From Paenibacillus helianthi (lineage in GTDB: Bacteria > Bacillota > Bacilli > Paenibacillales > Paenibacillaceae): a DNA stretch of 35,456 nt. A program made the translations under genes and the position numbers. A model generated the notes under the pieces. It made no database searches. It was not told the DNA's origin and saw nothing but the letters and a program-made list of their open reading frames with translations. Shown piece after piece: positions 18,598-26,270 of this stretch (its first letter is position 1; every line of letters starts with the position of its first letter). Where the stretch lies: positions 1 through 35,456 of the forward strand of contig NZ_LVWI01000069.1 in the NCBI RefSeq assembly GCF_001909055.1, read 5' to 3'.

Positions 18598-18651
18598 AGA
18601 ATTACCATCCTTGTTTCATAGTCACAGCTCAACCTGTATTTTACAATATGT

Positions 18652-18665
18652 TGTAAGCGTTTTCT
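18652..18665 (-). promoter_or_regulatory. cre box upstream of the decayed sugar operon
   Basis: TGTAAGCGTTTTCT matches TGWAANCGNTNWCA at 13 of 14 positions and lies about 55 bp before the kinase-remnant start. It shows that the broken operon was once under CcpA control. Confidence 0.65.
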
Positions 18666-18707
18666 ATATTCTTCGATGCATAGATCCCCATCTCTCTCTT
18701 GAAAGCA

Positions 18708-18738
18708 TAAAAAAGCCGCCCAATGGAATGAGCAGCTT
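18708..18738 (-). terminator. Probable terminator of the ABC-F gene
   Basis: On the minus strand AAGC-GC pairs with GC-GCTT around one mismatch over a 12-nt loop, followed by TTTTTT. The stem is short, but the T-run and its position about 100 bp after the ABC-F stop fit. Confidence 0.5.
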
Positions 18739-18837
18739 ACAGGAATCCTATTCATTAGTGTCTTTTTTGTTGATATTTTCCCACCAACATCTTAGGCTTT
18801 CTTACCACCTGCAATCATTTCAACCCGAGGGTTATGA

Positions 18838-20577
18838 TTATAGCAGCTTAATCAGCTCTTCTAGCTCTTCAACCAATACTTTTGCTAGTTCAAAATCAGT
18901 ATTTTTTAAAGCCACTTCTATTTTTGTTTCCACTGATTTTTTCTGTTGTTCCATTTCTAAATAGTCTCTATCAAAATGACTGGCATAAATCATCTTTCTG
19001 AATTTTCGCATACTCATTTTTCTAATCGTCTTATCGTCAATGATCAGGACATAATCCATGCCATTTACCACAGAATAGAAATCATGAGAAATCATGAGAA
19101 TCGCACCCTGATAGTCCCCAATGGCTTTTTCCAGTGCTATTTGTGTATAGGTATCTAAATGGCTTGTCGGTTCATCAAGAAGCAATACATTTGCTTTACT
19201 GGCAGAAACCTTAGCCAATTGAAGCATGTTTTTTTCTCCGCCAGATAAAGATTCTATCTTTTGATTAACCATTTCACCTTCAAAGCCATAGTTGGATAGA
19301 TGTGATCTAATCTCATCATACGTTGCAAACCCGGCATCGATGAATTCCTCAAGAATAGTATTGGAATCCTTCAGCATTTCGCCTTGAAGCTGAGATAAAT
19401 AAGCCACCTTAACCTCAGCATTAATTTCAATGGAATCATGATTATTTTTAAAGATCTCCCGGAGTAGCGTCGTTTTCCCGGTGCCGTTTGGACCGATTAG
19501 GGCTACTTTATCCGTAGATTTTATCTCAAAGTTAACATTTTCTAAAAGCAACTCATCAAAGGCAATACTATAATCATTAACATTTATAACAACGGTGTCT
19601 TCCATTTCATTATCCACACCAAAACTGATATCCGGTTGCTTAATATCTACAAAGGGTGCCTTAATTCTGCGCGCTTCCAATCTTTCCTGAAATTTAACCC
19701 TGGCTTTTAATGCTTTCCCTCTGGATGCTTCGGAATTATAAGTTGCGATAGCTCTAAGATTATCGATGATATTGTCGTTTCTCTTAATTTCTTCCTCTTC
19801 AGCGACTGCGAGTTCTTGCAGCTCAATTTTAGTTTGAAGTAAGGAGAAGTTATATTCAATATATCGCCCGTCGAACTCTTGAATCTCCAAGTTTTCAAGG
19901 TGAATAATTTTGTTGAAACAATGATTCAATAAATATCGGTTGTGCGTAACAACCAGCAGTATTCCCTTGTGAGAATTAATTAGATGTTTAAGCGCATTTA
20001 AGTTTTCAAAGTCTAAAAACACATCAGGTTCGTCCATAATCATTAAATCTGGATAATTAAGCATTTCCTTCATTACTTGAATAAGTTTGAATTCCCCGCC
20101 ACTCAGATCAGATACCCTAACATCCTTAAGCCTCATGAGGTCTGCCAGATTCAGCTTCTTGTTAATGTTGCTCTCAAAATCATCCCCGCCCATTGCATCA
20201 AATGCATCTAAGGCTAATTGATACTTTTCAAGTAACGGATCAATATCTGTGGCTGTCTCCATTTCAGTGAGAATAGAGTTTATTTCATTTTGAATCTGAA
20301 TAAACTTTTCGCCGATATATTCAAAAACGGTTGTTTCTTGAGATTTGTCTGGTTGAGAGAACTGACTTACAAATCCAATTGTGCAAGTGGGGTCTATCAC
20401 TAACATGCCATCATACAAATATCTTTCTGGATCCATCAGTATATCGATCAGTGTACTTTTCCCACTGCCACTTGTTCCAATAAAAGCGCAATGTTGCGCC
20501 TCTTCAAGCGTGAATGAAATGTTTTTATATAGTTCTTTTTGCGGAAACGAGAAGGATAAGTTATCAACTTTTATCAT
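18838..20577 (-). CDS. ABC-F family ATPase (ribosome-associated, possible antibiotic-resistance type)
   Basis: The 579-residue soluble protein has two ABC ATPase domains and no membrane segment. Domain 1 has Walker A GTSGSGKST at 34-42 and signature LSGGE at 160-164. A charged helical linker spans about 245-320. Domain 2 has Walker A GPNGTGKTT near 364-372, a second LSGGE near 440 and Walker B VLLLDEPTSHLD. ABC-F proteins bind the ribosomal E site through the linker. Some rescue stalled ribosomes and some displace antibiotics from the peptidyl-transferase centre. I cannot assign a subfamily. The start at 20577 (MIKVDNLSF) follows AAAGG with a 9-bp spacer. An upstream in-frame codon at 20619 lacks this. 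Base composition is AT-richer than the flanking core genes, which suggests acquisition. Confidence 0.88.
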   Translation of the reverse strand: MIKVDNLSFSFPQKELYKNISFTLEEAQHCAFIGTSGSGKSTLIDILMDPERYLYDGMLVIDPTCTIGFVSQFSQPDKSQETTVFEYIGEKFIQIQNEINSILTEMETATDIDPLLEKYQLALDAFDAMGGDDFESNINKKLNLADLMRLKDVRVSDLSGGEFKLIQVMKEMLNYPDLMIMDEPDVFLDFENLNALKHLINSHKGILLVVTHNRYLLNHCFNKIIHLENLEIQEFDGRYIEYNFSLLQTKIELQELAVAEEEEIKRNDNIIDNLRAIATYNSEASRGKALKARVKFQERLEARRIKAPFVDIKQPDISFGVDNEMEDTVVINVNDYSIAFDELLLENVNFEIKSTDKVALIGPNGTGKTTLLREIFKNNHDSIEINAEVKVAYLSQLQGEMLKDSNTILEEFIDAGFATYDEIRSHLSNYGFEGEMVNQKIESLSGGEKNMLQLAKVSASKANVLLLDEPTSHLDTYTQIALEKAIGDYQGAILMISHDFYSVVNGMDYVLIIDDKTIRKMSMRKFRKMIYASHFDRDYLEMEQQKKSVETKIEVALKNTDFELAKVLVEELEELIKLL

Positions 20578-20776
20578 AGGATTACCTTTCTTTATAACTA
20601 AATTTGTGACTATTATCAAATGTATTGAAGAGCATAGAATTTAAGTTTACCACAAATACCATTTGGATTGTTGTCCTTGAACAAAACGACAGGGCAATGA
20701 AGTTATGACTGACACTTCGGTGTTCCTAGGTAGTAAGTGATATCTTTCGTTATATTATAGTCATCAACGGATTGGC

Positions 20777-20806
20777 ATTGTAAAAAATGTAGCTTCACAA
20801 TGTAAA
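20777..20806 (-). promoter_or_regulatory. Candidate promoter of the ABC-F gene
   Basis: On the minus strand TTTACA (20806-20801), an 18-bp spacer and TACAAT (20782-20777) form a near-consensus sigma-A promoter. That leaves a leader of roughly 195 nt before the ATG, long enough for the attenuation control common in resistance ABC-F genes. I could not identify a leader peptide or clear hairpin switch in it. Confidence 0.5.
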
Positions 20807-20826
20807 CTGTATTATAAAATTTAAAG

Positions 20827-20838
20827 TTCTTAGCGGCT
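20827..20838 (-). repeat. 12-bp boundary repeat, ABC-F side
   Basis: TTCTTAGCGGCT here is identical to 22000-22011, upstream of the nucleoside-phosphorylase gene. In both places it lies upstream of the gene in the same orientation, followed at a few bases by a GATTTATG/GTTATATG-like motif on the minus strand. Confidence 0.55.
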
Positions 20839-20923
20839 CATAAATCATACCTTCAATGTTTCTCTTGAGTTTACTCCACTTCATAGGCGACTCACACATA
20901 AAAAAGCTTTGCATGAATTTCCG

Positions 20924-21083
20924 ATAACGTTGTAGTATTCACGAACCCGAGAGGCTTAAGGTCCGCTAGGACCGGGTGGCTCCGCCACTTAGCCTCGCAG
21001 GGTTGTCTGCGGAATCCGCTTCCTCGAGATGCCTCTTACAGACCAAGGTCCCTTCAGGGGCCGCAGCGTGAATACGGTGTTAT
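20924..21083. repeat. 160-bp structured element with terminal inverted repeats, attC-like in layout
   Basis: The ends are inverted repeats: ATAAC (20924-20928) with GTTAT (21079-21083), and GTATTCAC (20935-20942) with GTGAATAC (21068-21075), separated by unequal spacers of 6 and 3 nt. Inside are nested hairpins: AACCC/GGGTT enclosing GAGGC/GCCTC with GGTCC-GCTA-GGACC and GTGGC-TCC-GCCAC arms, then GTCTG/CAGAC enclosing GCGG-AAT-CCGC, then GGTCCC-TTCA-GGGGCC. The GC-rich interior stands out from the AT-rich flanks. It has no coding potential that I can defend. It might be a mobile recombination site, a MITE-like repeat or a structured RNA. Confidence 0.7.
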
Positions 21084-21183
21084 ATGTTGTAGCTGCCTTC
21101 TTCGATTCCGCATAATTTATTCATGTTGTAGTATTTATATTTAATTCATGTTTTTTTGTTTAGATTTCCCTTTGCTATTCCTC

Positions 21184-21966
21184 TTATAAAGAACTACATA
21201 TCCGTAAAGATATCTGAACAAGGTTTATTCTTATTTCTGTTCTACTATTCCAACTTCGACTATCCCATTCGACTCCACTTAAATCATCACCGCCATACAG
21301 GATAATTCCTAATTTAACTTCTCTGAATTTTGAAACGGCCATAAATGCTGCTGCTTCCATTTCTACAGTTACACACCCTTCAGCTTTCCGCAACTCAACT
21401 TTTTCTTTAGTTTCTCTATAAAATGAGTCTGTTGTCCAAGTTTTTGCCTTTATATACCTAATATTATGTATATTAAAATCGTCCTCTATGATTTTTAAAA
21501 CTTCTGGATCACATTCAATTTCTCTAGATGGCTTAATGTAATGGTATGATACCCCTTCATCTCTCACCGCAGAAATTGGTACAATTAAATGTCCAACTGC
21601 AATGTCTTTTTTAAGTACACCTGCACCACCACAAACTATAAATTTCTGAAATCCATACGCTATCAATTCTTCTAAGAATCCTGCTGAGCCTGCAGCCCCT
21701 AAATATCCCAGAGTAATATGTACTTTTTTTCCTTGAAAATACGTTTCATATATTGGTAAATCTACCGTCTCGCAATGTAGACACGCAACTTCTTTCAACT
21801 TCCCCTCAGTTTTCATTTTTTCAATTGCATCTCGAAAAAATGTTATTATACAGTATTCAAATTCTTCTTTTGGCTCGATAAAATTAGTTGCTTCTATTAT
21901 AGCAACTCGCGATTCATCAAATTCCAATATCGGAAACTCTTTAATATCGATTTTTTTGCTCTCCAT
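21184..21966 (-). CDS. Nucleoside phosphorylase family protein (PNP/UDP type)
   Basis: The 260-residue protein belongs to the PNP_UDP_1 superfamily, which cleaves nucleoside N-glycosidic bonds with phosphate or water. Visible motifs are VCGGAGVL (113-118 region), RDEGVSYHY at 135-143, TTDSFYRET at 178-186, the ribose/base-binding VEMEAAA at 201-207 and the acidic GGDDLSG near 225-230. There is no signal peptide, so it acts in the cytoplasm. GGAGGG lies 8 bp before the ATG. It stands alone in an AT-rich island between an ABC-F gene and glmS, not with purine or pyrimidine salvage genes, so salvage, detoxification of nucleoside antibiotics or a defence role are all possible. Confidence 0.88.
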   Translation of the reverse strand: MESKKIDIKEFPILEFDESRVAIIEATNFIEPKEEFEYCIITFFRDAIEKMKTEGKLKEVACLHCETVDLPIYETYFQGKKVHITLGYLGAAGSAGFLEELIAYGFQKFIVCGGAGVLKKDIAVGHLIVPISAVRDEGVSYHYIKPSREIECDPEVLKIIEDDFNIHNIRYIKAKTWTTDSFYRETKEKVELRKAEGCVTVEMEAAAFMAVSKFREVKLGIILYGGDDLSGVEWDSRSWNSRTEIRINLVQISLRICSSL

Positions 21967-21999
21967 CTCGACTTCCCTCCGAAGTAATTTTATTATTCC

Positions 22000-22025
22000 T
22001 TCTTAGCGGCTATTACATATAACAT
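22000..22025 (-). repeat. Boundary sequence upstream of the nucleoside-phosphorylase gene
   Basis: It contains the 12-bp TTCTTAGCGGCT (22000-22011) and, on the minus strand, GTTATATGT (22025-22017). GTTATATGT recurs inverted at 21079-21087, at the end of the 160-bp element. After it, TAGC and GC match at the same offsets (15 of 17 bases overall). The gene is thus flanked by inverted copies. GTTATAT could alternatively be part of a -10 region. Confidence 0.5.
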
Positions 22026-22029
22026 CTAA

Positions 22030-22046
22030 TTTACGAACTTCGTAAA
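22030..22046. promoter_or_regulatory. Perfect palindrome, candidate operator
   Basis: TTTACGAACTTCGTAAA has 8-bp arms and one central base, and lies about 65 bp upstream of the nucleoside-phosphorylase ATG. It overlaps a possible -35 (TTTACG) on the minus strand. The CGAAC core recalls PurR boxes, but only loosely. Confidence 0.45.
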
Positions 22047-22183
22047 CACCTCTACATGAAGAATATTCGCGAGCTTATTTAGCTATCCCTGCTCGATATA
22101 AGAATAAAGCAGATGTTCTACCCAATCATATATCCTGTGAAGTTCCACTCTCTTCAGAAAGAAAAATCATGCTATACGCGCAA

Positions 22184-22212
22184 AAATAAGCCGTCCTCAA
22201 ATGCAGGACGGC
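22184..22212 (-). terminator. Terminator of glmS
   Basis: On the minus strand GCCGTCCT and AGGACGGC form a perfect 8-bp stem with a 7-nt loop, followed by TTATTTTTG. It lies about 90 bp after the glmS stop and separates the core operon from the accessory island. Confidence 0.88.
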
Positions 22213-22299
22213 TCATGATGTTTAATATAGTTCTAGACTTTCTTTACTGGTTCCCAACTTTTTTGTCACCAGACAACAGCTGCTGTATCTTTCCCTACC

Positions 22300-24132
22300 C
22301 TATTCCACCGTAACGCTCTTCGCCAAGTTACGCGGTTTATCCACATCGTGGCCCAGAGCAAGCGAAGCGTAGTAAGCCAGCAATTGCAGCGATACTACGG
22401 ACAAGGCTGAGGTCAGAAGCGGCAGTGTCTGAGGAATCACGAACACCTGGTCAACAGATCTAAGCAGGTCGTTCGCATGCTCTTCATGAGTGATGGCCAG
22501 CACGTGTGCGCCGCGGGCTTTGACTTCCTTGATATTGCTGACGGTTTTCTCGAGAACGGATTCCTGAGTTGCCAGGGCAATGACAGGAACGCCTTCTTCA
22601 ATCAGCGCCAGTGTACCATGCTTCAATTCACCTGCTGCATAAGCTTCGGAGTGAATGTAAGAGATTTCTTTCAGCTTCAGCGAGCCTTCCTGAGCCACAG
22701 CATAATCTACGCCACGGCCGATGAAGAACAGGTGCTCATGCTTAGCGATTTGTTCAGCATAAGTCTTGATCGCTTCTTTTTGCGCCAGAATTACTTCTAC
22801 TTGCTCCGGCAGGGACTGCATAGCTGCCAGAATTTTGGCAACCTCAGGTTCGGATTGCGTTCCGCGTACTTCAGCCAGGTACAGACCGAGCAAAGTGAAG
22901 GCAATCAGCTGAGAAGTATATGCTTTGGTCGAAGCAACAGCAATTTCCGGACCAGCCAGAGTTACCAATACACTGTTTGCCTCCCGGGCAATGGAGCTTC
23001 CCACTACGTTGGTGATAGCGAGCACATGTGCACCATTTGCTTGGCCTTCACGCAGTGCAGCTAGTGTATCAGCAGTCTCTCCGGATTGGCTGACTACGAT
23101 AACCAGAGTTTCCGGTGTAACGATCGGCGAACGGTAACGGTACTCCGAAGCGATATCATTTTCTACAGGAATACGCACCAAGGATTCAATCAGGTTGCGT
23201 CCAACAAGACCTGCGTTGTAGGCAGTCCCGCAAGCAACGATCTGAACGTTGCGGATGTTCTTGATCTGCTCTTCGGTCAGGTTAAGTTCTGGCAGAATCA
23301 CTTTGTTACCTTCAGCGTTCATACGTCCGCGCATAGTATCGCGGTATGCCTTTGGCTGCTCGTGGATTTCTTTCAGCATGAAATGCTCGTAGCCGCCTTT
23401 TTCCGCAGTAACAGCATCCCAATCGACAGTAATCATTTCCCGAGAAATAAAATTGCCTTCAATCGTCATCAATTCGACAGCATCCCGTGTCAACACAGCC
23501 ATTTCGCCGTCGTTCAAAATATATACGTTGCGGGTATATTCCAGCAAAGCAGGAATATCGGACCCGATAAAGTTTTCACCTTCACCCAAGCCAATGATGA
23601 GTGGACTTGCTTGACGTACAGCCACCAGTTTGTCGGGTTCATATTCAGTCAGAACTCCAAGTGCAAACGCACCACGCATGAAGGTGATCGCTTTTTGTAC
23701 AGCTTTCACGATATCCCCTTCATATTCACGGGCGATCAGGTGCGAAATAACCTCCGTATCCGTTTCGGAAGTAAAGTGGCATCCTCCGGCAATCAGTTCT
23801 TCTTTAAGATCAAGATAGTTCTCCACAATGCCGTTGTGTACAACTGAGAATTTCTGGCTCTCATCAGTATGCGGGTGGGAGTTCTCATCAGAAGGCTTGC
23901 CGTGGGTTGCCCAGCGTGTATGTCCGATTCCGGCACTTCCTGTTAGTGGAGTAGCTTCAAGTCTGGATTCAAGGTTCGCCATACGGCCCTGTGCTTTTAC
24001 GACCTGGAGTCCTTCCTTGGTGAACACAGCAATCCCGGCTGAATCATACCCACGATACTCAAGCTTCTTCAAACCCTCTACCAAGATCCCTTGCGAATTC
24101 TGATTCCCGATATATCCTACAATACCACACAT
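22300..24132 (-). CDS. glmS: Glutamine-fructose-6-phosphate aminotransferase (isomerizing)
   Basis: The 610-residue enzyme converts fructose-6-phosphate and glutamine to glucosamine-6-phosphate, the first step to UDP-GlcNAc for peptidoglycan. It starts MCGIVGYIGN, and the Cys after Met is the amidotransferase nucleophile. The glutaminase domain covers about 1-220. Two SIS sugar-isomerase domains follow (near 290-420 and 460-600), with ASTKAYTSQ and the C-terminal DKPRNLAKSVTVE tail. The start at 24132 has GGAGGAAA upstream. An in-frame extension to 24243 has no homologous residues. Its leader carries the glmS ribozyme, so the message is cut when glucosamine-6-phosphate is plentiful. It lies downstream of glmM, with its own promoter. 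Confidence 0.97.
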   Translation of the reverse strand: MCGIVGYIGNQNSQGILVEGLKKLEYRGYDSAGIAVFTKEGLQVVKAQGRMANLESRLEATPLTGSAGIGHTRWATHGKPSDENSHPHTDESQKFSVVHNGIVENYLDLKEELIAGGCHFTSETDTEVISHLIAREYEGDIVKAVQKAITFMRGAFALGVLTEYEPDKLVAVRQASPLIIGLGEGENFIGSDIPALLEYTRNVYILNDGEMAVLTRDAVELMTIEGNFISREMITVDWDAVTAEKGGYEHFMLKEIHEQPKAYRDTMRGRMNAEGNKVILPELNLTEEQIKNIRNVQIVACGTAYNAGLVGRNLIESLVRIPVENDIASEYRYRSPIVTPETLVIVVSQSGETADTLAALREGQANGAHVLAITNVVGSSIAREANSVLVTLAGPEIAVASTKAYTSQLIAFTLLGLYLAEVRGTQSEPEVAKILAAMQSLPEQVEVILAQKEAIKTYAEQIAKHEHLFFIGRGVDYAVAQEGSLKLKEISYIHSEAYAAGELKHGTLALIEEGVPVIALATQESVLEKTVSNIKEVKARGAHVLAITHEEHANDLLRSVDQVFVIPQTLPLLTSALSVVSLQLLAYYASLALGHDVDKPRNLAKSVTVE

Positions 24133-24399
24133 AATAATTTCCTCCGTCCGATTTATAGTGTGGGCGGCATAAGGAAAGAAACGTGCCGTGCGGCATGTTT
24201 TTGAGAAAAAGCAAATATTCTGTTGTATTTCAGACTCAGTCAAGTGGACACGGCTAAGCAGCCCTTAAAAGGACAATATCCGGTTCAATACCTTTTCACT
24301 TGCAACTATGTTCATGAAATGTACAGTCTTCTCCTCTGCCGTGGCAGAACGCTCTGTGTTTCTTTCCGTTATTGCGTAAGCCCATGAATTGTACTCTTT

Positions 24400-24613
24400 C
24401 TGCTTGCACCCACAGAAACGTTGTGTGAAAGGTCGCCCTCGCATTTTCCGTTTCCATTTACGGCTCTGGTGCATCACCGGGAGGTCCCCGCCGAACATTT
24501 CGAACACCTCCACCTCGTCAGCTTACATCTGCCGTGATCCGTTCAAGCCCTGCCGCTACCCGGCAACTTAATGGCTGTCCCTTCTCCCCCGCGCAAGATC
24601 AAGCTCTGGCGCT
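24400..24613 (-). ncRNA. glmS ribozyme (glucosamine-6-phosphate-activated)
   Basis: The minus-strand leader contains the ribozyme 5' signature A|GCGCCAGAGCTTG, with self-cleavage expected between 24613 and 24612. The conserved core follows: AAGCTGACGAGGTGGAGGT (near 24524-24506), then TTCGGCGGGGACCTCCCGG (near 24499-24481), which close the double pseudoknot. The 3' edge (P3/P4) is approximate. The metabolite is the coenzyme, and cleavage destabilises glmS mRNA. It lies some 270-480 nt before the glmS ATG. Confidence 0.92.
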
Positions 24614-24666
24614 TGCTGTTGCCAACCTTACTATCCCCGCTTTCCTTCTGGAATGACACCTTATCT

Positions 24667-24695
24667 ATTATATGCACCTTACATCGTTTTGGCAA
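24667..24695 (-). promoter_or_regulatory. Sigma-A promoter of glmS
   Basis: TTGCCA (24695-24690), a 17-bp spacer and perfect TATAAT (24672-24667) lie between the glmM terminator and the ribozyme. Initiation near 24660 would put the cleavage site about 47 nt into the transcript. Confidence 0.8.
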
Positions 24696-24754
24696 TGCTG
24701 TAACGCATGATTACTTTTGGCAGCTAATATAAGAAATTAAACAATATACAGATG

Positions 24755-24795
24755 CAGCCAGTGAAGATGCCTTAAGCATTTCTCCTCACCGGCTG
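24755..24795 (-). terminator. Stem-loop after glmM
   Basis: CAGCCGGTGAGGA pairs with TCTTCACTGGCTG with mismatches, and the loop holds an inner ATGC/GCAT pairing. A clear T-run is lacking, so termination may be partial. Confidence 0.55.
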
Positions 24796-24819
24796 AACAT
24801 CATAACATTATATCATTAA

Positions 24820-26160
24820 TTACACCAATTCACGCTGAACGACATCAACGATTTGGCCTACATAGAGATCCAGCTCCGCCTTATCCGGGCCTTCTGCCAT
24901 AACCCGAATCAACGGTTCAGTTCCCGAAGGACGCACCAGCACTCGGCCGTTATCACCAAGCTTGCCTTCAACCTCTTGAATAGCCGCTTCAATGGCCGGA
25001 TTGTTAGGATAATTAGTCTTATCCTGAACACGAACATTCACAAGCACCTGAGGGTATTGGGTCATCATTGATTTCAGTGTACTGAGTTTCTTGCCGGATG
25101 ACTTCATGGTATCCACCAATTGGATTGCCGTGAGAATACCATCACCTGTTGTATTGTAATCCAGGAAAATAACATGACCGGACTGTTCTCCGCCCAAATT
25201 GTATCCGCCCCGGCGCATTTCTTCCATCACATAACGGTCACCGACCGCGGTTTTGGCTGTATTTAGACCCAGTTGTTCTGTTGCTTTATAGAAACCAATA
25301 TTACTCATTACTGTGGATACAATAGTGCCATCTTTAAGCTTGCCGGCACGGTTCATCGCTTCTCCGCAGATGCAGAGGATAAAGTCACCGTCAACCTCAT
25401 CGCCATTCTCATCAATAGCAATCAACCGGTCAGCGTCTCCGTCAAAAGCAAGCCCCAGATCCGCACCCTGGCGCAGCACCTCCTCGCGCAGAGTTTCCGG
25501 ATGCGTGGAGCCAAAGCCGTCATTAATGTTCAGCCCATCAGGCTCTGAACCGATGGCGATTACTTCTGCACCAAGCTCTCTGAACAAGCGCGGGGCCAAT
25601 TCATAAGCTGCGCCATGAGCGCAGTCAAGCACTACCTTAAGTCCTGCGAAGCTTTGAGAAATCGTGGTTTTGAGATAGTTCAAATATAAATATTTCGCAT
25701 CATTATCTACATTAACAGTTCCCAGGCCTGCACCTACTGGGCGTGGCAATTCATCGATCTCCGCATCCATCAGTTCTTCAATCCGCAACTCGGTTTCATC
25801 TGTCAGCTTAAAACCGTCTCCGCCAAAGAACTTAATGCCATTATCTTCAACCGGATTATGCGAAGCAGATATCATTACTCCTGCATCCGCCTTAAGCAAT
25901 CTTGTAATATAAGCCACAGCAGGCGTACTTACAACACCTAACCGGATTACCTGAGCCCCAATGGACAACATGCCCGCTACAAGCGCCGATTCCAGAAGAG
26001 GACCTGAAATACGCGTGTCCATGCCTATGACCACCTTGGGCTTCTCTACATTACCAGCCAATACATACCCACCGCAGCGGCCAATACTGTAGGCCATCTC
26101 TGCTGTTAATTCACGGTTTGCAACTCCGCGCACACCATCTGTTCCAAAATACTTACCCAT
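24820..26160 (-). CDS. glmM: Phosphoglucosamine mutase
   Basis: The 446-residue enzyme interconverts glucosamine-6-phosphate and glucosamine-1-phosphate for UDP-GlcNAc synthesis. It has the phosphoserine loop ISASHNP with Ser100, the Mg-binding loop DGDADR at 240-245, the sugar-binding GGEQSGH loop near 326-332 and the phosphate-binding RPSGTEPLIRV near the C-terminus. AAGGAG precedes the ATG. It follows cdaA and cdaR on the same strand with a 110-bp gap, the conserved Bacillales order that ties c-di-AMP synthesis to cell-wall precursor supply. In B. subtilis and relatives GlmM binds CdaA and inhibits it. Confidence 0.97.
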   Translation of the reverse strand: MGKYFGTDGVRGVANRELTAEMAYSIGRCGGYVLAGNVEKPKVVIGMDTRISGPLLESALVAGMLSIGAQVIRLGVVSTPAVAYITRLLKADAGVMISASHNPVEDNGIKFFGGDGFKLTDETELRIEELMDAEIDELPRPVGAGLGTVNVDNDAKYLYLNYLKTTISQSFAGLKVVLDCAHGAAYELAPRLFRELGAEVIAIGSEPDGLNINDGFGSTHPETLREEVLRQGADLGLAFDGDADRLIAIDENGDEVDGDFILCICGEAMNRAGKLKDGTIVSTVMSNIGFYKATEQLGLNTAKTAVGDRYVMEEMRRGGYNLGGEQSGHVIFLDYNTTGDGILTAIQLVDTMKSSGKKLSTLKSMMTQYPQVLVNVRVQDKTNYPNNPAIEAAIQEVEGKLGDNGRVLVRPSGTEPLIRVMAEGPDKAELDLYVGQIVDVVQRELV

Positions 26161-26270
26161 CTTTTTTCTCCTTTTGAATACGCTGCATTAGCTTAATGAA
26201 TTATTGTATGAATGAACTCTTATTTCGGGTACCAATGTCACCTATTATAGACGTTTGCTAACCGTAAAAG

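Noticed and set aside
20924..22025. True integron (attC plus integrase)
   Set aside because: No tyrosine recombinase gene lies in the window and the core boxes break the RYYYAAC/GTTRRRY rule, so only an attC-like layout is claimed.
23086..23847. 253-codon plus-strand frame over glmS
   Set aside because: It is antisense to the conserved glmS sequence with no independent support.
24265..24513. 82-codon minus-strand frame upstream of glmS
   Set aside because: It overlaps the glmS ribozyme core. The structured RNA explains the sequence.
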